Shown here in pieces: positions 1 to 6,700 of a stretch of DNA of 9,223 bases (position 1 is the stretch's first letter; each line of letters begins with the position of its first letter). The translations under genes were made by a program, and so were the position numbers. The notes below the pieces were generated by a model. The model was not told the DNA's origin and did not search any database. It was given only the letters and a program-made list of their open reading frames with translations. The stretch is taken from positions 1 to 9,223 of the forward strand of contig JACDGA010000051.1 of NCBI GenBank assembly GCA_013815505.1. The letters run 5' to 3'. Source of the DNA: Acidimicrobiia bacterium. GTDB lineage: Bacteria > Actinomycetota > Acidimicrobiia > Acidimicrobiales > Ilumatobacteraceae.

Positions 1-1017
1 CTCACCGTCGTGCGGCGTCAGGATCGTGGCGCGGCGTCGCCGCCGTATCCGTTCGGCGACCGTGCCGTCCGCAACGGCGAGGGCGAAGAGCGCATCGCCG
101 TCGACGACGACCGGCACGCCGGCGTCGTTCACGGTGTTGACGCCGGGCGCGACGTTGCGCTCGTGACGCCCGAGTCCCGGGCCGATCACGAGCGCATGGA
201 ACCGGTCGAGGTCACGCAGCGCACCGCGGTGCCAGTCCTCGCTGGCGAGCGGCGCGGTGATCACCTCCTTCGGGGCGGTGACATGTCCGCCGGGCGACAT
301 CAGGTGCACGAGCCCTGCGCCGGCGCGGGTCGCAGCCTCTGCCGTCAGCCACGCCGCTCCCCCCATCCCGGGACTGCCGGCGACGACGCGCAGCGCAGAC
401 GACCACTTGTGTGCGTCGTGCGGACGCGGCTGCCACCAGGACGCAATGTCGTCCTCGTCGACGACACCGGTGCGCCGCGACATTTCCTGCCGGTCGAGCG
501 GCAGCCCGATGTCGGCGACATCGACGCGCCCCGACAGTGCGCGGCCGTCGCCGAAAAGGTGACCGGGCTTCATCGCCCCGAACGTCACCGTCACGTCGGC
601 CTGCAGCGCTCGCCCGCTCACCACGCCGGTCATGCCGTCGACGCCCGACGGGATGTCGACGGCGAGCACCGGCGCGGCGTCGATGTCCGGCGCAACCCAC
701 TCGCCGTGGAAGCCGGTGCCGTAGGCGGCATCGATGACGAGGTCGGACCTGTCGAGCTCGAGCGGGCAGTTCGCCGCGTCGTGCACTTCGACGCTGGCGC
801 CTGCCGCGGCGAGCAACGCTGCGGCACGCCGCCCGTCGCCGCCGTTGTTGCCCTTGCCGACGATGACGTGCACACGCCGGCCGTAGGCGCCGCCGCCCAT
901 CAGCTGCATTGCGCTGCGGGCGACGGCGGCACCGGCTCGATCGATCAACACGTCGATGGGCTCGGGCGCCGCGGCGTCCACGGCCGTCATCTCGTCAGGC
1001 GTGAGGACGGGAATCAC
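1..1017 (-). CDS. nnr: Bifunctional NAD(P)H-hydrate epimerase / ADP-dependent NAD(P)H-hydrate dehydratase, 3' end beyond the left edge
   Basis: Repairs damaged nicotinamide cofactors in the cytosol: the N-terminal YjeF_N domain epimerises NAD(P)HX, and the C-terminal ribokinase-like domain dehydrates the S form using ADP. I translated 339 codons by hand without a stop. Epimerase motifs: GKGNNGGDG (residues 54-62), AAYGTG (97-102), DIPSGVDG (121-128) and GAMKPGH (147-153). The dehydratase begins around residue 195 and shows HKWS (203-206), GPGLG (279-283), VDGDAL (305-310) and TPHDGE at the cut edge. About 130 residues are missing compared with full-length proteins. The GTG at 1017 was chosen because it gives the family-like start IPVLTPDEM; no other ATG, GTG or TTG lies in frame between it and the stop at 1048-1050. 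No clear Shine-Dalgarno is visible. It lies 25 bases downstream of the siderophore-interacting-protein remnant, on the same strand. Family assignment is secure. Confidence 0.93.
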   Translation of the reverse strand, partial: MIPVLTPDEMTAVDAAAPEPIDVLIDRAGAAVARSAMQLMGGGAYGRRVHVIVGKGNNGGDGRRAAALLAAAGASVEVHDAANCPLELDRSDLVIDAAYGTGFHGEWVAPDIDAAPVLAVDIPSGVDGMTGVVSGRALQADVTVTFGAMKPGHLFGDGRALSGRVDVADIGLPLDRQEMSRRTGVVDEDDIASWWQPRPHDAHKWSSALRVVAGSPGMGGAAWLTAEAATRAGAGLVHLMSPGGHVTAPKEVITAPLASEDWHRGALRDLDRFHALVIGPGLGRHERNVAPGVNTVNDAGVPVVVDGDALFALAVADGTVAERIRRRRRATILTPHDGE

Positions 1018-1042
1018 CCCGACATGGTACGGGAACCGTTTC

Positions 1043-1240
1043 TCAGGTCAGCCGCCAGTAGGCGACGAGCGAGACCGACTCGCGTGCGACGCCGAGCTCT
1101 CGGCGCACGTACTTGCGAACCGCCGTCATGGTGCGCGACTCCGCGCCGCCCCACACGTACGTGCCGTGCGCCGGCGGTTCCAGCGACCGGACTGTGTCGA
1201 CGAGCAGACTCGTCGTCCCTGGTGCTGCCCCGTCGCGGAA
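1043..1240 (-). pseudogene. C-terminal remnant of a siderophore-interacting FAD/NAD(P)H ferric reductase (SIP family)
   Basis: Intact SIP proteins (ViuB/YqjH type) are cytosolic flavin reductases of about 250-280 residues that release iron from imported ferric siderophores. Only the last 65 or so residues are here, from about FRDGAAPG to the stop at 1043-1045. They include GTYVWGGAESRTM, VRKYVRRELGV and the terminal SLVAYWR motif characteristic of the family end. The N-terminal FAD-binding barrel and most of the NAD(P)H domain are absent. The frame stays open to 1561, but beyond about 1240 its translation is arginine-rich antisense of the plus-strand HugZ-like remnant and has no SIP character. 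No credible start was found, so I call it a pseudogene. Recognition rests on motifs, not a database search. An assembly error at about 1238 could produce the same picture. Confidence 0.78.
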
Positions 1241-1591
1241 CGGTTCGTCGGCGGCTTCGGCTCGATGAGCTGGGTCGACGGCGCCGCTGTCGCCGCGGCG
1301 TCCGCAGATCCGGTGCTCCCCCACGCCCGCGCCGCCATCGACCACATGAACGCCGACCACGCCGACGCGACCCTCGCGATGGCACAGCACCTCGCCGGCT
1401 TGTCGTCGGCGACGGCGGCGACGGTTCACGTCATCGACCGCCATGGCGTCACGCTCTACGCCGACACCGCAGAGGGGTTCCGGATGGCACGAGTTGGGTT
1501 CGGCGACGGGCCGCTGCACGACGCCGTCGAGATCCGCACCGCGGTGGTCGATCTCACCCACCGAGCGAGGAAGGCGGCGCCGGGCCGATGA
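1238..1591 (+). pseudogene. C-terminal remnant of a HugZ-like haem-utilisation protein (end of split barrel plus DUF2470)
   Basis: HugZ-type proteins bind haem through a split-barrel flavin/PNPOx-like domain followed by a DUF2470 domain, and take part in haem-iron use. Visible here are the strand usually closing the barrel (ERFVGGFGSMSW, 1238-1273) and a complete DUF2470 domain with AIDHMNADHADATLAMAQHL. The first 120-150 residues of the split barrel are absent, because the frame upstream of 1238 is antisense to the SIP remnant. An ATG at 1265 could give a 108-residue product, but no ribosome binding site precedes it. The stop overlaps the next gene's start (ATGA at 1588-1591), so translation of this gene was probably coupled to the ABC ATPase. 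Translation of the DUF2470 part alone cannot be excluded; standalone DUF2470 proteins exist. Confidence 0.75.
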
Positions 1592-2391
1592 GTCGTCTGC
1601 GCGCCGAACATCTCTCGCTTGCCTACGACGATCACGTTGTCACGCAGGACCTGAGCATCGAGATCCCCGACGAGAAGGTGACGGCGATCGTCGGTCCGAA
1701 CGCCTGTGGGAAGTCGACGCTGCTGCGTGCGCTTGCGAGGTTGCTCAAGCCGCGATCCGGGCACGTGCTGCTCGACGGTCAGCAGATCCATCGGCTGCCG
1801 ACGAAGGAGGTCGCACGCCGCCTCGGCCTGCTGCCGCAGAGCCCGGTTACCCCCGACGGCATCACCGTCGCCGACCTCGTCGCTCGCGGGCGCACACCGC
1901 ACCAGACGTGGTTGCGGCAGTGGTCGGGCGACGACGAGTCCGCAGTGCGATCGGCGCTGACCGCAACGGGCACGGTGGAGCTCGCCGACCGCCCCGTCGA
2001 CGAGCTCTCCGGCGGCCAACGCCAACGCGTGTGGATCGCGATGGCACTCGCCCAGGAGACCGAGCTCCTGCTGCTCGACGAGCCGACGACGTTTCTCGAC
2101 ATCACCCACCAGATCGACGTGCTCGACCTCGTCGCCCGGTTGAACCACGAGGCCGGTCGCACGGTCGTCGTCGTGCTGCACGACCTCAACCTCGCCTGCC
2201 GCTACGCGCACCACCTCGTCGCGCTGCGCGACGGCGCCGTCGTGGCGAGCGGTACGCCGCACGCCGTGATCACAGCCGGCACCGTCGCCGACATCTTCGG
2301 ACTCGAGTGCGTGGTCATCGACGACCCGATCAGCCACACGCCGCTCGTGATCCCTGCGAGCACCGGCCATCGCGGCATCATGCGCAACTGA
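1588..2391 (+). CDS. ABC transporter ATP-binding protein, iron-siderophore/haem/cobalamin type (FepC/FecE/BtuD-like)
   Basis: Cytosolic ATPase that would drive ferric-siderophore or haem import together with FecCD-type permeases. The protein has 267 residues, normal for the family, and all nucleotide-binding elements are present: Walker A GPNACGKST (36-44, with Ala where Gly is commoner), Q-loop Gln84, signature LSGGQRQR (140-147), Walker B LLLLDEP (160-166) and H-loop LHDLNLACRYA (197-207). The DLNLACRYAHH and DIFGLECVVIDDP segments are typical of the siderophore branch. The ATG at 1588 overlaps the TGA of the HugZ-like remnant, and a GAGGAAGG stretch lies about 13 bases upstream. The frame stays open far upstream, but that part is antisense to nnr and is not coding. 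No permease or binding protein is in the window, so the partners must be encoded elsewhere or are lost. Exact substrate not determinable. Confidence 0.92.
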   Translation: MSRLRAEHLSLAYDDHVVTQDLSIEIPDEKVTAIVGPNACGKSTLLRALARLLKPRSGHVLLDGQQIHRLPTKEVARRLGLLPQSPVTPDGITVADLVARGRTPHQTWLRQWSGDDESAVRSALTATGTVELADRPVDELSGGQRQRVWIAMALAQETELLLLDEPTTFLDITHQIDVLDLVARLNHEAGRTVVVVLHDLNLACRYAHHLVALRDGAVVASGTPHAVITAGTVADIFGLECVVIDDPISHTPLVIPASTGHRGIMRN

Positions 2392-2405
2392 CCGAACCAC
2401 CCGCG

Positions 2406-2465
2406 CACCCGTTCTGTCATGAGGATCGTGGCGATTTCGCCACAACGCTCATGACAGGACGGGTG
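2406..2465. terminator. Composite inverted repeat between convergent genes, probable bidirectional terminator
   Basis: Two 18-base arms, CACCCGTTCTGTCATGAG (2406-2423) and CTCATGACAGGACGGGTG (2448-2465), are reverse complements with one mismatch that can form a G-U pair. Inside them is a second perfect hairpin, GTGGCG-ATTT-CGCCAC (2428-2443). It lies just after the ABC ATPase stop and overlaps the stop codon (2449-2451) and last five codons of the convergent oxygenase gene. The position suits termination in both directions. There is no U-tract, so the terminator role is inferred. Confidence 0.72.
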
Positions 2466-3321
2466 GGGGTGCGGTCGTCGCCCAGCGAATGGTGCGCGTG
2501 ACCGCGTCGCCCAGCGCCGCGATCGCCGTTGCCTCTGTGAGCGGGAGCCATGGTAAGCGCAGCGGCCAGCGCGCCCACCACGGGAGCATCGACGCCGCCG
2601 CTGCTGCGAGCGCGAGATACGGGCCGCGCGCCACTACCGGCATCGGCGGCTGCAGGATGAGGAATCGTGCGGCGCGACGAGCCGCTGGGGTGCTGCGCAG
2701 CTCCGGCCGGTAGCCCTGGATCGCGGTATCCAGCTCGGCGCACGTGGTGGGCAGCTCCTCAGCGCCGAGGGCCGACCCGATTCTCGCCATCTGCTCGACG
2801 TAGTGGTCGTACCCCTCCGCCGTCAGCGGTTCGCGTCCGAACCGGCGGTGCGCGCGCAGGAAGCTGTCGACCTCTGCGACGTGCACCCATCGCAGCAGGT
2901 GCGGGTCGCTCGCCGCGTAGGGACGGCCGTCGCCCGCCACCCCGTGGACCCGCGTGTGCACGGCGCGCACGGTGGCGACTGCCTCCTCGGCGATGGGTGC
3001 CGACCCGTACGTCGTGGCGGCGAGGAAGTAGCTCGTGCGTGCGAGGCGACCCCACGGATCGTGGCGGTAGTCGCTGTGCTCGGCGACGCCTGCCATCGCC
3101 AGCGGATGCAGCGACTGCAACAGCAGGGCACGCAATCCACCGACGAACATCGACGAGTCGGCGTGCACGATGGTGATCGGACTCGGGTCGTCGAACCATC
3201 GTGGACCCGGCGTGTCGACGATCCTCGCCCGGTCGTCGGGTCCTTGCCGTCCGGCGACGGCGCTGAACACGGCCTCGCCCACTCGGGTGCGCAGCTGCGC
3301 GAGGGGTGCCGTCGGGGTCAT
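2449..3321 (-). CDS. Oxygenase MpaB family protein (DUF2236)
   Basis: 290 residues, typical for short members of the MpaB/DUF2236 family. The family includes the fungal mycophenolic-acid enzyme MpaB and is related to the haem b latex-clearing protein Lcp; most bacterial members have no known substrate. Family features: HADSSMFVGG (53-62), LHPLAMAGV (71-79), the conserved DPWGRLARTSYF block (88-99) and DPHLLRWVHVAEVDSFL (139-155). A hydrophobic proline/tryptophan-rich stretch at about 233-262 may touch the membrane. Start: the ATG at 3321 is the only ATG, GTG or TTG in frame after the stop at 3361-3363. No Shine-Dalgarno lies at normal distance; a GGAGG occurs about 35 bases upstream. It follows acpS by 58 bases on the same strand, so it may be read through from that operon. 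Family call is firm; the reaction is unknown. Confidence 0.87.
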   Translation of the reverse strand: MTPTAPLAQLRTRVGEAVFSAVAGRQGPDDRARIVDTPGPRWFDDPSPITIVHADSSMFVGGLRALLLQSLHPLAMAGVAEHSDYRHDPWGRLARTSYFLAATTYGSAPIAEEAVATVRAVHTRVHGVAGDGRPYAASDPHLLRWVHVAEVDSFLRAHRRFGREPLTAEGYDHYVEQMARIGSALGAEELPTTCAELDTAIQGYRPELRSTPAARRAARFLILQPPMPVVARGPYLALAAAAASMLPWWARWPLRLPWLPLTEATAIAALGDAVTRTIRWATTAPPPVLS

Positions 3322-3361
3322 CGCGTCAGTCTGGCCCGCCGGGGGCGCCGGCCCTCCTCGT

Positions 3362-3379
3362 CACTTGGGCACACTTGGG
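3362..3379 (-). repeat. Tandem direct repeat CCCAAGTG x2, 10-base period
   Basis: On the minus strand CCCAAGTG occurs twice, at 3379-3372 and 3369-3362, starts exactly 10 bases apart, immediately after the acpS stop codon and 41-58 bases upstream of the oxygenase ATG. The one-helical-turn spacing resembles a binding site for a dimeric regulator, but no clear promoter elements accompany it. It could be chance. Confidence 0.35.
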
Positions 3380-3745
3380 TCACGACGCGGTGACGACGGC
3401 GATGGCGACCGTCGCGGTGTGGGTGAGCGACAGGTGCCACGCCTGCACTCCCGCATCGTCGGCGAGCTCCCGCGCTCGCCCGGTCACGACGAGCGTCGGA
3501 CGGCCCGACGGCTGGCGCTCCACCGAGACTTCGTGGAAGCCGAACGCCCCGAGGCCCAGCCCGAGTGCCTTCATCGTCGCCTCACGTGCGGCGAAGCGGG
3601 CGGCGAGCGCAGGGACGGGGTCGACTCGCGGCGCGACGTCGGCGAGCTCCTGCGCCGTGAACAGGCGCGTGCGCATCCCGGGCGTGCGGGCCAGCGATCG
3701 GGCGAAGCGATCGATGTCGACCGCATCGACACCGACGCCGATCAC
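3380..3745 (-). CDS. acpS: Holo-[acyl-carrier-protein] synthase
   Basis: Transfers 4'-phosphopantetheine from CoA to the serine of apo-acyl carrier protein, switching on fatty-acid synthesis. The 121-residue product has the usual AcpS length. It carries the N-terminal metal-binding motif GVGVDAVDIDRF (Asp7), the FAAREATMKALG motif (51-62) with the second metal ligand Glu55 and catalytic-region Lys59, and HLSLTHTATVAIAVV (104-118). The frame is open upstream to 3970, but that part is antisense-like sequence overlapping the glmS 3' end. The GTG at 3745 was chosen because it gives the family start MIGVGVD and overlaps the glmS stop as GTGA, indicating translational coupling. Last confident member of the housekeeping run before the unrelated oxygenase. 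Confidence 0.93.
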   Translation of the reverse strand: MIGVGVDAVDIDRFARSLARTPGMRTRLFTAQELADVAPRVDPVPALAARFAAREATMKALGLGLGAFGFHEVSVERQPSGRPTLVVTGRARELADDAGVQAWHLSLTHTATVAIAVVTAS

Positions 3746-6700
3746 CCCGACGGGCTGACCCACGTGTCGGCGAGACCTGCGATCGGCTCGATGAGAAGGT
3801 CCTCGACCGACACGTCGGCGAGCCGGCAGTCGTCGAACTCGCCCTCCGTCTCGGTGACGAAGTCGACGAGGCGGTCGTAGCGGCGGTCGTAGCCGGCCAT
3901 GACCGTGCGCATCGTCGTTGCCGGCAGCCGATCGTGGAATCGCACGTGCAGCAGTGTGATGCCGGTGCACTCGCTCCCCTTCGTCTCTGGTACGAGGATG
4001 ACCGTCCTGCCGTCGCGGCGGCCCCTGGCGACGACGAGCTCGCGCCCGTTGGCGACGCTGCGCTTCGTGCCCTTGAGTGCGGCGTTCGTGTCGACCCTGC
4101 TGCGCAGGTTGCGTGCCAGACCGCCCCGGTCGACGACCTCGATCGAGTTGCCCGTGACGCGGTAGCGGGTGAATCCCTTGACCTCGGCGACGGCGGCGTC
4201 GAGGTCGGCGAGCACCTTGATGCAGCGATAGGTGAGCACATCGCGACCGGCACCGGCTTGGAACGCCGCCTGCACGAGCGGACGATCGAGCACGCCCTCG
4301 TCGCTGCGCGAGATGCCGACCGTGACGGTCTTGGCCTGGTGCTTGATGGCATCGACGGGACGGGTCAGCTCCTCGATGGCCTGTGTGAGCGAGCTCATCA
4401 GGTCGTCGAGAAGGTTGCCGGGTGTCGCCACCTTGCCGGACACGCTGGAGTACGTCTCGAGCGGGCTGTCGTCGAGCATCGTGTGCATCAGCGAGGCGAG
4501 GCGAACGGCCGAGCTCGCTTCGAGATGTCCGTCGAAGCGCCCTGACCGGATCCCGGCGAAGAACTGGTCGACCATCGGGCGGATCCGTGCGCTGACGCGT
4601 CCGAGGACGGCCTCGCCCGACGAACCCTCCGCCGCCGCCCGCTCCACGATCTCGCGAGCAGAGTGCAGCGGCCGCGCCGATTCGTCGATGGCGAGCGCCG
4701 CCTCGTAACCGAACAGGTGCCCGACCATCGCTGACAGCACGAAGCCGAGCGCAGGATCGACGACGGGCACGGTGATGGTCGCCGCGGCGTCGAAGCGTTG
4801 CTCGCCCTCGTTGACGATCACGATCGGCACCGCCTTGTGCGCCCGGAAGATCGCGACCTCCTTGACGACGTCGGCCGCTGTGCCGCCCGAGAGTCCTGCG
4901 GCGCAGACGAGGATAAGCGGTTCGGACGACAGGTCGATGTGCTTCTTGTCTTCCGTGACGTCGCAGGCGATGGACTTGTAGCAGAGCTCGGAGAGCTTGA
5001 TCCTGACCTCCTCCGCCGCAACCTTGTTGGGGCCGTTGCCGACGACGGCCCAGTAGCGCTTCGTCGGCGCGAACCGCTGTGCCGCCTCGGCGACGCGAGG
5101 GCGGTTCGACAGCACCGTGCGCATCGCCGCCGGGAGATCGCGCAGCGACGACAGGAGTCGATGGCGGCGCTCATCGGAGCCGGTGCCGGCGGCTTCGCTG
5201 ATCGCGCAGGCGAGCAGCGCCCCGGCGGCGACCTGGGAGTAGAACGCCTTCGTCGATGCGACGCTCATCTCCACGTCACGGCCGTCGCTCGTGTACAGGA
5301 CGCCATCCGCCTTCTCGGTGAGGTCGCTCCCGCGACGGTTGACGATGGCGATGACGGCGGCGCCGCGTGCGCGCAACAGATCGACGGTGCGGTTCGTGTC
5401 GGTGGTGGTGCCGCTCTGGCTCACGGCGACGGCGAGCGTGTCGGACATGTCGAGACGCAGGCTGAAACCCGACAGCTCAGTCGCCGTGACAGCGTCGACG
5501 TCCAGCTCGCCATCGGTGAGCTCGTCGAGCAGTGCCGCCATGCTCTGACCGGCGACCGCGGCCGTGCCCTGGCCGATCACCCGGATGCGCCGGATCGCAC
5601 CTGTCGCCAGGCGATCGGCGATGGCGCTCGGCAACGTCCGCTCGCCGACCCTGCTGTGCAGCTGGCCGTCGTGATCGACGATCTTGCCCCGCAGCGTCTT
5701 GCGCAGGCTCTCGGGCGACTCCGTGATCTCTTTCAGCAAGAAGTGCGGGGACGAGCCGCGGTCGATGTCGCGAGTCGTGATCTCGGCGGTCACGACGTCG
5801 TCGGGCGTCACGGGGTTGACCTCGCCGTCGAAGGTGCTGCGGGCGATGCCGTCGTGCGATCCGGCGAGCGTGCCATCGAGCACGACGACCTCGCCACCGT
5901 GCTCGCCGTCGAGGCGCACGTAGTCGGCCGTCTCCTCGACGAGACCGTACGGTTCGCTGGCCACGACGTAGCGGTCCTCGGCGAGCCCGATGTACAGGCC
6001 CTGCCCGCTGCCGTGCAACGCCAGCATCAGCTCGTTGGGCGACGAGGCGGTTGCGGCGCCGATTGCGATCGAACCGTGGAAGCCGGCGACGGCCCTGCGG
6101 AACGCGGTGGCCGGATCGACCGTGCGCATCTGGCGGGCGACGAGTGCCGGGATCACCTTCGCGTCCGTGGTGATGGGTACGGCGAAGCGCAGCGCGTGCT
6201 CGGCCCGGAGGTCGACGTGGTTGTCGACGTCGCCGTTGAGCGCGGCCACGACGTAGGGCGCATCGTCGGTGTCGCTGCCCGTGCTGCGGCCGCCCGTGCC
6301 GGCGTCGACCTCGTCGCTGTTGACGGGGTGGGCGTTGGGTTCAGAGATGGCGCCGACGCTCGCCCAGCGCGTGTGCCCGAGGATCGCCACAGCGGCCTGC
6401 TCGGACTGCAACGCCCGCCGCAGCAGGTCGTCACCCTGGATCGCCGCCCGCAGCGCCGCCGTGTTGTCGCCGAGCTCGCCGATCTCGGCCGCCGCCTTGT
6501 ACACGAACGACAGGCAACCGTCGACGAGACGCACGGACTGCGACTGGAACAGCGCATCGTCACGCTCGGCGACGGCGGCGAGCAGGTCACGGTCGCCGGC
6601 ATCGATGTCGTGACCCCACACGAACAGGTGCACACCGGCAGAGTCACGCCCCCGCACCTCGAGCCGATCGAGCGCGCTGAGCGACTGTTGCACGGCGAGG

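Noticed and set aside
1241..1561. Minus-strand extension of the SIP frame to an ATG at 1561
   Set aside because: This part is antisense to the DUF2470 domain and has no SIP features; the SIP-like sequence is confined to 1043-1240.
10..1587. Upstream extension of the ABC ATPase frame, making an apparent 793-residue protein
   Set aside because: The first 526 codons are antisense to nnr and the SIP remnant and out of frame with the HugZ-like remnant. The ATPase family start fits the ATG at 1588.
3338..3352. Small GC hairpin GCCGG-GGGCG-CCGGC before the oxygenase start
   Set aside because: The stem is only 5 bases in very GC-rich DNA with no U-tract, so chance is likely.
3746..3970. Longer acpS with an upstream ATG at 3970
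   Set aside because: The added 75 residues overlap the end of glmS and are Arg/His-rich shadow sequence. The GTG at 3745 gives the family N-terminus.
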